A stretch of DNA of 64,000 nt from Verrucomicrobium sp. BvORR106 (GCF_000739655.1 NZ_BATR01000122.1:1-64000), one strand, 5' to 3'; positions 34,395-42,668 are shown, counted from the first letter of the stretch. Notes: a model not told the origin generated them from the sequence alone. Program-made: numbers and translations.

Positions 34395-34653
34395 GAACCC
34401 GGAGGCACCCAAGTATGCGCACGATCGTTTCACAAAACCTCTTAACAAATGTAATGACGTGGAAAAACTACATCGTGCGCATAGTTTCCGAAGAATCACA
34501 GAATGCAACACCCCGAAATGAGACACTCAGAAGCCTATTTTGTGAGCTGTCTAGTGCTCACCTCTCCCTAGTGGGAGCGGATAACAAAATTCCTCACAAT
34601 ATTATTCACAAATCATGACTCACAAAACCCTCAATCCTCTCCGGCTCCCTCTT

Positions 34654-34746
34654 AACAAAACTAGTTCACAAAATCCATACTCTCTCCCCCCCTTACAGGG
34701 GGGGGAGAGAGAGTGTTATGGAGTTTTGTTGTAACTAGCTTTTGTT
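34654..34746. repeat. 93-bp nested inverted repeat
   Basis: Outer arms 34654-34678 and 34718-34746 pair over about 24 positions with small bulges. Inside, ACTCTCTCCCCCCC (34679-34692) pairs with GGGGGGG plus AGAGAGT (to about 34714) around the loop TTACA. The whole forms one long hairpin or cruciform with no T tract. Confidence 0.7.
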
Positions 34747-34866
34747 GAATAGGGGAGCTCAGGAGGTTCCGGCATTTTTGAAATGTAGGGGAAGAAAAGC
34801 GACGGGAGAGAAGCGCTCAAACACGGGGTTCAAAAGGGGGTGTGTAATGCAATAGAAAAACCTACG

Positions 34867-34903
34867 AAATGCATTGAATACGCATTAAATGCGCATACAA
34901 TGC
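34867..34903. promoter_or_regulatory. TGCGCAT operator-like element, copy 4 (longest)
   Basis: Four half-sites in a row: AATGCATT, AATACGCATT, AAATGCGCAT and ACAATGCA between 34867 and 34903, about 40 bp before the HTH gene at 34940. Confidence 0.6.
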
Positions 34904-34939
34904 AGGCGACAAAGAAACCCACAAAATACCCCCTCCAAC

Positions 34940-35524
34940 ATGAGCACCGGATACATTGCCCGCGCCGACAAAGAAACGAAAAGCTACCTCGCCGTTTATG
35001 CCGCCTGGATCGACAGCATGACGCCAGAAGAGAAGCGGGACTTGGTTAAGCTTGGGCTCGACCGGCCTTTGCACCCCCATACTGTTTCCGGCGCTCTCCC
35101 TGCCAGCACGGTTATCACCTCGAACGGTCTCGGCGCCACGAGCGAGGATTCGGAGGACGACGCCCCGGAGGCTCTCCACCCTGACCAATGGCAAGCAAGC
35201 ATGGATCACGCCGCCGAAGAGCTGGACCAGCAGGAGACCGACTATCTCAAGCTTGGGGAAGCTATTCGCGCACTCCTGGGGCTCATTCTGGCAAGCAGCA
35301 ACGCCCGGCTCACGGTGGAATGCGTGGCCCTGGTGACTGGCATCCTGTATGAGGGGATTAGCGAGGCAGAGATTGCCAAGAAACACGGCATCACCCGCTC
35401 TGCTGTGAGTAAGCGGTGCGTGGAGATCGCGGAGGCCCTGGGGCTCGACCCATCACGCGCAATGCGTGGTGTTGAGGTGCGCGAGCGATGCGCAGCCGCT
35501 CAGACCGCCCGCAAAGCCGCCTAA
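34940..35524 (+). CDS. HTH protein, sigma-70 region 4-like, candidate middle/late regulator
   Basis: 194 residues from ATG 34940 (MSTGYIARADKETKSYLAVY). The C-terminus has a helix-turn-helix, EAEIAKKHGITRSAVSKRCV, of the sigma-70 region-4 or related kind. The N-terminal 100 residues are acidic and helical. It is the first gene of the rightward middle operon, after the operator-like element. Control of later genes is inferred. Confidence 0.65.
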   Translation: MSTGYIARADKETKSYLAVYAAWIDSMTPEEKRDLVKLGLDRPLHPHTVSGALPASTVITSNGLGATSEDSEDDAPEALHPDQWQASMDHAAEELDQQETDYLKLGEAIRALLGLILASSNARLTVECVALVTGILYEGISEAEIAKKHGITRSAVSKRCVEIAEALGLDPSRAMRGVEVRERCAAAQTARKAA

Positions 35525-35549
35525 CCTTCACCCTCGCTCATTCCTCCTC

Positions 35550-36254
35550 ATGGAAATCACCACCCTTTCCGTACTTCCTCCCGAAAACCCGGAACTCCCG
35601 GCCACGTTTGCAATTCAGGCCGTTGGGGCGCGCTTCGCTCCCGACACGCCTGCCGAAATCGTTCACGGGACCGGCCAGCAAGCCGCCAACGGCATGAAGC
35701 AATGCGCCTTCGTGCTGGCCGATGCGCTCAATCACTCCGTTACCCACCTCGGGGGCACGCTCTCCCAATGGAGCGAGCTAACCGGCATGGATGAGCGCGC
35801 GCTCGAAAACCTCTCGAACCTGGGGAAGAAGATCCCGCTGGAACGGCGCTCCGTTTCCTTGAGCCTCGACCATCACAAGGTGATTGCCACGGCTCCGGAT
35901 GGGCAGCAAGAATTCTGGATCAATGAGGCAGAGCAAAAGGGGCTCTCTCGTGGGGCTCTTCGCCGGAGCTTGCTCACCGGTGAAACCCAGCTCGACGGCA
36001 AAGGCGCTCCCTCCGACCGTGGACAAGACAACGTGAGCGCCCACGCCACCAAGATCCGGACTATCGTGCAACGCTTCAAGAGCAAGGGCGTCCTGGACGA
36101 GGCGAGCCCCGACCAGCTCCTAGCATTGCACCGCGATTTGCTGCCGGTTCTCGCGGCTCACGGGGAAATCGTGAAACGGCTCATGAGGACCGCAGACCGG
36201 CGCGCCCTCTCGGCCCTCGGCGCAGACATGCGCGCTCTCGTGGAAAGTAAGTAA
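35550..36254 (+). CDS. Hypothetical phage protein
   Basis: 234 residues from ATG 35550 (MEITTLSVLPPENPELPATF); the frame from 35466 extends into the previous gene and is not used. Mostly helical, with a possible DNA-binding helix pair in EAEQKGLSRGALRRSLLTGE and a basic C-terminus (KRLMRTADRRALSALGADMR). No family recognised. It lies 14 bp before the ParB-like gene, so they are probably cotranscribed. Confidence 0.6.
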   Translation: MEITTLSVLPPENPELPATFAIQAVGARFAPDTPAEIVHGTGQQAANGMKQCAFVLADALNHSVTHLGGTLSQWSELTGMDERALENLSNLGKKIPLERRSVSLSLDHHKVIATAPDGQQEFWINEAEQKGLSRGALRRSLLTGETQLDGKGAPSDRGQDNVSAHATKIRTIVQRFKSKGVLDEASPDQLLALHRDLLPVLAAHGEIVKRLMRTADRRALSALGADMRALVESK

Positions 36255-36267
36255 CCCCCCATTTCCC

Positions 36268-36900
36268 ATGAAACTCCCCGATACCATCGAACACCGCGAG
36301 ATTGCCTCGCTTCGTCCGTTCCCCACCAACTCCCGGACGCACTCACCCGCGCAGATCCAAAAGATTGCCGACTCTATCCGGGAGTTCGGTTTCACAAAGC
36401 CCGTACTCGTGCGTGGTGACTTCATCATTGCCGGGCACGGTGCCGTTGAAGGTGCTCGCAGCTTGGGAATGGAGCGCGTGCCCTGCATCAGCCTGGACCA
36501 CCTCACCGCAGAGCAAGCCCGCGCCTACGTGATTGCAGACAACCGCATCGCGGAAGAGTCGGAGTGGGATGATGGGCTCTTAGCCGCAGAGCTGGCAGCA
36601 CTGCAAAACCTGGACTTCGACCTTTCCCTTACCGGCATGGATTTCGAGGAGATTGCCAAGCTCCTTCAAGGTGACGGCTCGGAATCGGAAGGCTCAACCG
36701 ATGAAGGGAACGAATCCTCACCCGGCGACAAAGTGCCCATGCTCTCCTTTGGAAAGTACAAGCTCGAATTGACCCCCGAAGAGCTGGAAGACATGACGGC
36801 ACGCGTGGAGGCGCACGTTGACGCCTACGGCTCTTATCGCGGCTTCGTTGCCCGGCTCCTCCTGGCATTGTCCGGCCAAAACTCCCAACTCCCTTCGTGA
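36268..36900 (+). CDS. ParB/Srx-fold (ParBc) protein
   Basis: 210 residues. The N-terminal 110 residues are a ParBc domain: IASLRPFPTNSRTHSPAQIQ, then GFTKPVLVRGDFIIAGHGAV and ARAYVIADNRIAEES, as found in phage ParB-like proteins often fused to DNA methylases. Here no methylase domain follows; instead there is an acidic linker and a helical end (ELTPEELEDMTARVEAHVDA). Some ParBc proteins hydrolyse CTP or act as nucleases; a DNA-linked role is probable. Confidence 0.8.
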   Translation: MKLPDTIEHREIASLRPFPTNSRTHSPAQIQKIADSIREFGFTKPVLVRGDFIIAGHGAVEGARSLGMERVPCISLDHLTAEQARAYVIADNRIAEESEWDDGLLAAELAALQNLDFDLSLTGMDFEEIAKLLQGDGSESEGSTDEGNESSPGDKVPMLSFGKYKLELTPEELEDMTARVEAHVDAYGSYRGFVARLLLALSGQNSQLPS

Positions 36901-36906
36901 TGACTT

Positions 36907-37638
36907 CTATTCCCTTCGGTTTGCGTACTTGACGGTAAGCGCCAACATTTCCCTTGTCATTGGGGGGTTGGGAACCATTGCTGCAATCAATCCCTTATCC
37001 TCTGGGTCAATCTTCTTAAATCCTTCAAGAAAGACGGCGACGGTCTTCATTTGTTCAACAAGTTTGTCGTAGCCCTTTTCCGCGAAGATTTTCGATGACA
37101 TTGCCCGGAGGTTTTCGTACCCAGCTAGGTGGATTTCAAAAGCCTCACGAATCTTTTCCTTTGGGTACGGGAGCCTATCAACGTCTGATACCACTGGGGC
37201 TCCTTCTGCCACTACATCGACAAAGGCATACACAACTCGTTGCGCCTCATCCTCGCTCATTGCGCCTTCGTTGTAGCCTAGCTGATCTTGTAGCCGGGTC
37301 AGCGCACCAGTTGAATATCCCTCTTCAGGGGACGGAGAAGGGAATTTCCCTGTCCATTCATTCTCGCGAACATTGGCAACCACTTGCTTCACTTGAGCAT
37401 GAACCGCATGGGCATCATGCTGGTTGTTGCGGATGAAGGTGTACTGTTGACCGTCAAAGTCTGGTGTCGTCTTCTTTATGAATCCAAAGAAGGAACTTTT
37501 TGTAGTTCCTGGTATGATAGCCGTGCTCCAGTAGTCTTGTCCGATTTCTGGTGCCGTACTGATAAAGAAGACTTCCTTCGAGTACTTGTTTGCAACTTCG
37601 CTGAGAAGTCCTCCCGGTATCTGCGCTTTACGTTCCAT
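36907..37638 (-). CDS. Leftward protein of unknown function, accessory gene
   Basis: 243 residues on the opposite strand to its surroundings, AT-richer than the neighbours. Begins MERKAQIPGGLLSEVANKYS; a mixed N-terminal half with FFISTAPEIGQDYWSTAIIP and a helical C-terminal half (EKIREAFEIHLAGYENLRAM). No signal peptide, no membrane helix, no recognised motif. Its orientation and composition suggest a lysogenic cargo gene. Confidence 0.65.
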   Translation of the reverse strand: MERKAQIPGGLLSEVANKYSKEVFFISTAPEIGQDYWSTAIIPGTTKSSFFGFIKKTTPDFDGQQYTFIRNNQHDAHAVHAQVKQVVANVRENEWTGKFPSPSPEEGYSTGALTRLQDQLGYNEGAMSEDEAQRVVYAFVDVVAEGAPVVSDVDRLPYPKEKIREAFEIHLAGYENLRAMSSKIFAEKGYDKLVEQMKTVAVFLEGFKKIDPEDKGLIAAMVPNPPMTREMLALTVKYANRRE

Positions 37639-37806
37639 GGCCTCTGTTTGGTTGGTTGATCGGTAAAACGCAGGTTACGCCGCTTGTCGGTCTGTGCAAC
37701 GACATTCCTTGAGGCCGCTCGCTCTCAGTTTCCGCTGTTCAAGCACGCCCCCCTGAAATTTTTCGGTTTGAGCTCGGTATTTGCGTTAATTCTCTTGCGT
37801 GGTGTG

Positions 37807-37832
37807 TTTAATGCGTATTAAATGCGCACACA
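37807..37832. promoter_or_regulatory. TGCGCAT operator-like element, copy 5
   Basis: TTTAATGCGTATTAAATGCG with CACACA up to the ATG at 37833. Two half-sites in phase; no Shine-Dalgarno sequence between the element and the start. Confidence 0.6.
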
Positions 37833-38141
37833 ATGAAGACCGCCCCGCGAGACAGTGAATCCCTAATCGCCTCTGAGATTGCGAGTCTCGTGGTGACCTT
37901 CGAGAGGGTTCCCGAAGAGCATCACCTCGCCATGCGATCCCAAATGGACGCGCTGGCCGGACGCCTCACGCATAACCAAGTGTGGGATGCTTTCGATAGC
38001 GCCGCAGAAGGGGAGAACTATTCCACTCACGCCGCGAAAGATGCCGCTCTTGATGCAGTGGAGTGGTTGAACGGGGAGAATCCAGAAGCGCCTTCCGTGC
38101 GCTGGCTCCGAGTGGCTAAACAACGCGCCGTTGCCGTATGA
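37833..38141 (+). CDS. Small hypothetical phage protein
   Basis: 102 residues, helical (SLIASEIASLVVTFERVPEE). First of a chain of overlapping genes; its stop overlaps the next start (ATGA at 38138). The start is directly behind a TGCGCAT element. Family unknown. Confidence 0.6.
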   Translation: MKTAPRDSESLIASEIASLVVTFERVPEEHHLAMRSQMDALAGRLTHNQVWDAFDSAAEGENYSTHAAKDAALDAVEWLNGENPEAPSVRWLRVAKQRAVAV

Positions 38142-38356
38142 CCGTCATCAAGCGGTTAGGGGAAGCGGCTATCTATGTGAAAGTTACCCTTGAGGAGTTT
38201 TTCAACATTCAAGCCGCAACGATGCCGCATCAGCTCCCGATCCCCAGCGCAGTCCACAATGGGCAAGCCCTCCTGGAAGCAATTCAAAGGGAGTATCAGC
38301 AAAAGAAGATCAAAGACGGAGCTGCCTCCATCTACCTCCAGTTACTCGACGCATGA
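38138..38356 (+). CDS. Small hypothetical phage protein
   Basis: 72 residues, MTVIKRLGEAAIYVKVTLEE; 4-bp overlaps on both sides (38138 and 38353). No motif recognised. Confidence 0.55.
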   Translation: MTVIKRLGEAAIYVKVTLEEFFNIQAATMPHQLPIPSAVHNGQALLEAIQREYQQKKIKDGAASIYLQLLDA

Positions 38357-38799
38357 AAAGCCTCTCCTTCTCAAAGACCGTTGTCTATAATTTCCTCGTG
38401 CCCGATACGGCCACCGAAGAGCATGCTCACCATTTCCTCTCCCGGCTCACTCCTCGCGAGCTGGCAGATGCAAGCGTGAACCTGGAGGAGAGCCTCATTC
38501 TCTCGCCGGTCACGGATGCTGCCTCTTTCGGACACGTGTGGGTTGAGTTCAATGCGACGCAGGCGAGCCGGTGGGGATGGATCGTGAAGGACGGTGACGA
38601 ATGGCTTACCGGCCCCGATGAGCGTTGGCTCCCCATCACGAACATTCCTGTTTCCGACCCGCTGCCCGGCATTGAGATCCCTCGCACGTTCCCGCCTTGG
38701 CTTAAATACCGGAGGCAGCTCCCAGCAGAGCGCGTGCCGGCCGATGCGAGCGTAATTTACTGGGCTCCCATGCCCGCTATCCGGGAGGTGGGGGAATGA
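38353..38799 (+). CDS. Hypothetical phage protein
   Basis: 148 residues, beta-rich with many Trp and Pro (ASRWGWIVKDGDEWLTGPDE). 4-bp overlaps with both neighbours. No family recognised; probably an accessory protein of the middle operon. Confidence 0.6.
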   Translation: MKSLSFSKTVVYNFLVPDTATEEHAHHFLSRLTPRELADASVNLEESLILSPVTDAASFGHVWVEFNATQASRWGWIVKDGDEWLTGPDERWLPITNIPVSDPLPGIEIPRTFPPWLKYRRQLPAERVPADASVIYWAPMPAIREVGE

Positions 38800-39230
38800 G
38801 CCGCAGATCCAGAGCAAAGCAGAAGCTCCGGGCTCTTCGGCAAGCGTTGGAGGTGGAGAGGCTCTCCCGGCTGGAAGTGACCAAAGCCCTTGCGAGCGCG
38901 CACGGGGAAACCCGGTACTGGGAGTTTCAAGCCCGCGACTTTCAGAATCAGCTCTTCATGGCTTTCAATTGCCACATGAGGCCGTTGCCTTTCCCAATGG
39001 AACGCGAGCGCGGTTTGTTCTGGCGATTCTCGCCCATTGCTTTGGAGAGGTGGGAGAGCGTTGAGGCTCTCTTCCAGCATACTCACCGCATGATGTTTGA
39101 GGAGTTCATCAAGCATTACCCGTTGCGCTGGGAGGAGCCGCAGATTCCAACGGACGGCTTTTTCAGCAGGAGACCGGAAGACCCTCGACACGCCAGACGC
39201 ACCGGCAGCCCTTTCAGATTTCAAGGATAA
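38796..39230 (+). CDS. Hypothetical phage protein
   Basis: 144 residues. Basic, coiled N-terminus (SRRSRAKQKLRALRQALEVE), then aromatic-rich helices. Overlaps the previous stop; next gene starts 5 bp later. Family unknown. Confidence 0.55.
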   Translation: MSRRSRAKQKLRALRQALEVERLSRLEVTKALASAHGETRYWEFQARDFQNQLFMAFNCHMRPLPFPMERERGLFWRFSPIALERWESVEALFQHTHRMMFEEFIKHYPLRWEEPQIPTDGFFSRRPEDPRHARRTGSPFRFQG

Positions 39231-39235
39231 ACACT

Positions 39236-39787
39236 ATGATCCCACCCAAACCCATCGTTGAACCCTTCAACCTCGCGGAGGCAAAGGCAGGCAGAGAGCT
39301 TGTCACGGACTACGGCGACAAAGCCCGTTTCATCGCCCATGTCCCGGAAGCTGGTGAACCGCACCGCGTGATTGTCCTCATTGAGGGGGACAGTTCTCCC
39401 ACATGCCTCCATGAAAACGGCAAGGTTCACGCCAACGGCAGCAGTGACCGCGACTTGTTCTTGGTGGCGGAAGAGCACGTCTTGCTTTGGGTGAATCTCT
39501 ATCCGGAGGGCGAGGGCTCTTGGTTCAAGACTGAGGAGCTGGCAAAAGCCCACCGGCATCGTGGTTGCATGGCGGTGTGTCCGATTTGGGTGCCCGTGAG
39601 CAGGATGCCGCTTGCTCTTGAGGCGGAGCTTGTGAAGGAGCAAAACCCGCAGGAGCCCACGCAAGTTAAGGCAGGTGATTTGACGGTGCTCCCTCCCAAT
39701 CACAAACCCGCTCCCCCGAAGAGTCGCCAGCCGGGGCGGCTCGTGCAAATGCTCGTAGGCTTGGACGTGAAGGGAGGCGAGAAGTGA
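39236..39787 (+). CDS. Hypothetical phage protein
   Basis: 183 residues with a beta-rich body (HRVIVLIEGDSSPTCLHENG, EEHVLLWVNLYPEGEGSWFK) and a basic, Pro-rich tail. Its stop overlaps the next GTG (39784). No family recognised. Confidence 0.55.
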   Translation: MIPPKPIVEPFNLAEAKAGRELVTDYGDKARFIAHVPEAGEPHRVIVLIEGDSSPTCLHENGKVHANGSSDRDLFLVAEEHVLLWVNLYPEGEGSWFKTEELAKAHRHRGCMAVCPIWVPVSRMPLALEAELVKEQNPQEPTQVKAGDLTVLPPNHKPAPPKSRQPGRLVQMLVGLDVKGGEK

Positions 39788-40260
39788 AGCAGTTCGCTCT
39801 TGGCTTTCTCTTTGCTCCCGACCAGACGGGCACGCGTAGCGTTGTGCTCGCCATGAAGCAACGACCGTCTTGGCAGGCCGGTTTCCTGAATGGGATTGGC
39901 GGAGAGGTGAAGGACGCGGAATCCCCGGAAGATGCGATGAAACGCACCTTCTCCGAAACGACCGGCGCGGGGACATGGTGGCAGAAGTGGGAGCGGTTCG
40001 CGATCCTTCACAATGAGGGCAGGGTTATTTCCTGCTTTCGGATGAATCGCGAAAAGCTGCCTATGATCCACCACCGGGGAGACGAAACGGTATCGTGGTG
40101 GAAGGTCCGCAGCGTGATTGAGGGGAAGTTTCCAACGCTTCCGGATCTGGCCTGGCTAATTCCTCTGGCAGAGGGCGGGGAGGGTCTGGGTGCAATGGTG
40201 ACTCTTCAAGCTCCTGCCAGTGCGTTGGGTGCCACGGCTTATTCCAAGCCGACCAGCTAG
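39784..40260 (+). CDS. NUDIX-fold protein with degenerate NUDIX box
   Basis: 158 residues, GTG start. The fold is suggested by GFLNGIGGEVKDAESPEDAM then KRTFSETTGAG, which aligns with the NUDIX box Gx5Ex7REUXEExGU. However RE has become RT and EE has become ET, so two of the metal-binding glutamates are missing. It may have lost pyrophosphohydrolase activity and act as a binder, or be a divergent enzyme. The C-terminal 60 residues are less conserved. Confidence 0.6.
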   Translation: MKQFALGFLFAPDQTGTRSVVLAMKQRPSWQAGFLNGIGGEVKDAESPEDAMKRTFSETTGAGTWWQKWERFAILHNEGRVISCFRMNREKLPMIHHRGDETVSWWKVRSVIEGKFPTLPDLAWLIPLAEGGEGLGAMVTLQAPASALGATAYSKPTS

Positions 40261-40372
40261 CGCCACTCCAAAAGGCCCACATGGACAGCTTGCCCGGCGG
40301 CCAGATTCGGAAATAGCCGGGTTCATCCGGGAGCCTCTCCCGGACATCGACAATCGGAAATTCTTCACTCAT
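40061..40372 (-). CDS. DUF551-like small protein, antisense to the NUDIX 3' end
   Basis: 103 residues. IVDVRERLPDEPGYFRIWPP, then SWSAWNKPWHPTHWQELEES, has the ERLP...THW pattern of phage DUF551 proteins. It overlaps the NUDIX gene by 200 bp on the other strand; the DUF551-like part lies mostly outside the overlap. A LexA-type box is 28 bp upstream of its start. Confidence 0.45.
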   Translation of the reverse strand: MSEEFPIVDVRERLPDEPGYFRIWPPGKLSMWAFWSGASWSAWNKPWHPTHWQELEESPLHPDPPRPLPEELARPDPEALETSPQSRCGPSTTIPFRLPGGGS

Positions 40373-40399
40373 GCCCGGCCTATAGCTGGGTTTAGAAAG

Positions 40400-40413
40400 T
40401 GTTCAAGTGAACA
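40400..40413. promoter_or_regulatory. LexA-type box TGTTC-AAGT-GAACA
   Basis: Perfect TGTTC-N4-GAACA, between the leftward start at 40372 and the rightward start at 40494; could control either. Confidence 0.6.
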
Positions 40414-40493
40414 GTATTGAATTAACCCCAAAACCAGCCGGGGGAGTGAGGGCTTTGGCCAGCTCTCCCGGCACCCGATCAACACACAACACC

Positions 40494-40730
40494 ATGACAG
40501 ACGGACTAGACCAGTGTGACGGACGGTGCCACCTCAAGAGGGGGGCTTGCGGCGCAATTCAGCCGGACGGGAAGCGATACTATTGCACCCTGCCAGAGGG
40601 CCACGACGGCGCGCACATCGCTTGCGGCAGAGATTGCGACTATGCCATTTGGGAAGGTGGCGAGAAGCCCCCGGCGAGTGGCATGGGGCCAATCAAGCGC
40701 GATTGGATGGAAGGAGGGCAGGAGGGATGA
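40494..40730 (+). CDS. Small Cys-rich phage protein
   Basis: 78 residues from ATG 40494 (MTDGLDQCDGRCHLKRGACG). Six Cys and two His in CDGRC, ACGA, YYCTLPEGHDGAHIACGRDC suggest one or two zinc sites. Its stop overlaps the next start at 40727. Family unknown. Confidence 0.55.
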   Translation: MTDGLDQCDGRCHLKRGACGAIQPDGKRYYCTLPEGHDGAHIACGRDCDYAIWEGGEKPPASGMGPIKRDWMEGGQEG

Positions 40731-41071
40731 GCCTGGAAGGATTGAAGGAGGGTGACAAGGTGTTGGTGCTCTCACGCTACGGGAGCGCGGTGCGAACGGT
40801 GGGACGGGTGACGAAGCGGCACGCCATGGTTGCAGACCGGAGTTTCCGGCTTCGCGATGGTCTGCCCACGGGGGAGAGTTTTGTTGCCCTTCGCATCCAA
40901 AGAGCAACGCCAGAGGATATCTTGAAGCACGAGGTAGACGCTCACCGGCGCGCCCTGGTGGCCACGCTCAAGGGCACGGACTGGGATAAGCTGACGGTGG
41001 AGACGCTTCAAGCGGTGCAGCGGATGATTGCGCCCCGTCTGGCAAAGGCTGGAAAGGGGGGTGCAGCGTGA
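40727..41071 (+). CDS. Small hypothetical phage protein
   Basis: 114 residues from ATG 40727 (MSLEGLKEGDKVLVLSRYGS). First half an SH3-like strand pattern (DKVLVLSRYGSAVRTVGRVT), second half helical. 4-bp overlaps with both neighbours. The longer frame from 40526 is a shadow of the Cys-rich gene. Confidence 0.6.
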   Translation: MSLEGLKEGDKVLVLSRYGSAVRTVGRVTKRHAMVADRSFRLRDGLPTGESFVALRIQRATPEDILKHEVDAHRRALVATLKGTDWDKLTVETLQAVQRMIAPRLAKAGKGGAA

Positions 41072-41661
41072 AGGATCTAACGGACAAGCAAAAGCGAATG
41101 CTTCACGCAGCGATGGCATTCATTGAGAATCGCCCCGCGTGGTACTACCTAATCAAGCGCGGGCTCTACTGGCGTCCCAATTCGAGCGGCTACACAGCCA
41201 ACCGCAAAGATGCCGGGCTCTACACCTACACGGACGCAAAGGCGCGCCAGTATCTCAGAGGCTCAGCAGATGAGCGGGTGACGATGGAGCCCGCAGAGCT
41301 ACCGGACTACTCCGGGGATTTGAATGCAGTGCGTGAGGTGCTCGCGTCGCTGCCTCAAGAGCATCGCAACCGGTGTATTTCTACCCTGGCGGAGGTTGTC
41401 ACCGGCACACCCCGGCCAGCGATGAAGCGACGACACACAAGCACATGGAACATTGCGACAGCGACCGCCCTAGAATGGTGCATTGCCCTGGTTCGTGTTG
41501 TCACTCCGGGATGGTGGGTTGAGATCGAGAAGGAGGGGAGGGAGGGGGTGGTTATCACCCACTATGACCCTGTTAGCGGCTTCGTGGTCGGCGTGGAGGT
41601 GGTGCTCCCTGGGGGAGAGCGCACCACCTTTGGGAAAGTGTCGAGGGCGACTCCTCAGTAG
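41068..41661 (+). CDS. Hypothetical phage protein
   Basis: 197 residues, GTG start overlapping the previous stop. Helical first half, then WWVEIEKEGREGVVITHYDP and a strand-rich end. No family recognised. It overlaps a convergent gene by 7 bp. Confidence 0.6.
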   Translation: MKDLTDKQKRMLHAAMAFIENRPAWYYLIKRGLYWRPNSSGYTANRKDAGLYTYTDAKARQYLRGSADERVTMEPAELPDYSGDLNAVREVLASLPQEHRNRCISTLAEVVTGTPRPAMKRRHTSTWNIATATALEWCIALVRVVTPGWWVEIEKEGREGVVITHYDPVSGFVVGVEVVLPGGERTTFGKVSRATPQ

Positions 41662-41960
41662 ATGCCAGTCCGGAGGGAGTACCGTCCGCCTCCTAAGCTT
41701 TCGACAACCGTTGCGCTCTTCTGGTCTCCGGCAAGAGTTGCATTGTAGGTTTCTCCCACAGTGAGAGGTGCGGTGGTTTCAACAGCCCAGTGAACACTGG
41801 TCGGCATGATTGGAACCCCCACTTCAGCTTGCAGCGCCTCCATGACGCCCGGTGCAATGCCTGCCATAGGGTGTTGAAGCGCAGCGTCATCGAAAGAAAC
41901 GGTGAGCGGGTAGAGGTTGCCGTTAACGGTGATGGAGTCGGATTGTGAGGACGAGTTCAT
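41655..41960 (-). CDS. Small leftward hypothetical protein
   Basis: 101 residues from ATG 41960 (MNSSSQSDSITVNGNLYPLT). Strand-rich, with LTVGETYNATLAGDQKSATV; no signal peptide when started here (a longer frame from 42032 would add a hydrophobic stretch and make it exported). Function unknown. Confidence 0.5.
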   Translation of the reverse strand: MNSSSQSDSITVNGNLYPLTVSFDDAALQHPMAGIAPGVMEALQAEVGVPIMPTSVHWAVETTAPLTVGETYNATLAGDQKSATVVESLGGGRYSLRTGIY

Positions 41961-42272
41961 GGTATGAACCGCGAGTTTCAGAAGGACCACAGCAAACGCA
42001 AGGGCAAACTTAGCGAGGTGATGGGCTCTCAAAAATGAGACGAAAAAGGAATCTCTTGGGCAGGGGCAAAGGATTGTGGGTAGCGCAGTCGCTCGCTCTG
42101 TTTTTGTGCGATTTCGGTTTTCGCACTTCCCACCTAAATCCGGGCTGGTCCTGCCTCGCCAGGTAGGCGCTCACGCGTGCTAGCGAGGGGGTGAAGGTGG
42201 GTATAGCCAAACGCCACCCAGGCCCCTAGAAACAGGCTCAAAACGCGCGCATTGGATGCGCATTAAATACAC
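41961..42272. other. Non-coding stretch of about 310 bp
   Basis: No convincing gene. Its right end carries TGCGCAT element copy 6. If the gene above starts at 42032, the first 70 bp are coding. Confidence 0.4.
42245..42272. promoter_or_regulatory. TGCGCAT operator-like element, copy 6
   Basis: GCGCGCATTGGATGCGCATT followed by AAATACACATGG: three half-sites in phase, ending at the ATG at 42273. Confidence 0.6.
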
Positions 42273-42668
42273 ATGGAAATCACAGCAATTCAGACCAGGA
42301 AAGCGGACGATGGTGACAGCGTCCAAAGTGGGAAAATGGCCCATGTCAACGCGGGAAATAAGGATGGGAAGCACGGCGCTTTGAACAGCCGGAGCGTTGG
42401 GGAGTGGCTCGCCCATCCCTACCTGACGCCCCGGCAGGTGAGAGAGACGATTGAGCGAGAAGCGGAAGATGTGCGCCTTGCGTGCTGGGCGCAAGTTCCA
42501 GTAGAACACCTTCGCCGGGAGATTGCCCGGCGGCTTGTGGTCACTTGGGGAACGAGGGCCTACGTCGTCGAGCGGCTCCGGGCCGAGATCTTGGTCGGGC
42601 AGTGGCCATCCGCAAAGGTTGACATCCTAGCAGAGGCGGACCCCGCCGGAAGTGAGTGGACGCAGTAG
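42273..42668 (+). CDS. Hypothetical phage protein
   Basis: 131 residues, MEITAIQTRKADDGDSVQSG at the start, then a helical Arg-rich body (YLTPRQVRETIEREAEDVRL, EHLRREIARRLVVTWGTRAY). Possibly nucleic-acid-binding by charge; no family recognised. No Shine-Dalgarno sequence before the start, which abuts the TGCGCAT element. Confidence 0.55.
   Translation: MEITAIQTRKADDGDSVQSGKMAHVNAGNKDGKHGALNSRSVGEWLAHPYLTPRQVRETIEREAEDVRLACWAQVPVEHLRREIARRLVVTWGTRAYVVERLRAEILVGQWPSAKVDILAEADPAGSEWTQ

Larger units (their letters stand above)
34395..34939. other. Non-coding repeat-rich block, origin candidate
   Basis: No gene fits. It holds TGCGCACGATCG at 34416-34427 (also at 34357-34368), its inverse ATCGTGCGCA at 34472-34481, repeated TTCACAAA/CTCACAAA units (about 34429, 34606, 34617, 34665), CTTAACAAA at 34441 and 34651, a nested hairpin at 34654-34746, and the TGCGCAT element at 34867-34903. 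Its place between the replication genes and the middle operon suits an origin of replication or a control region. Confidence 0.5.
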
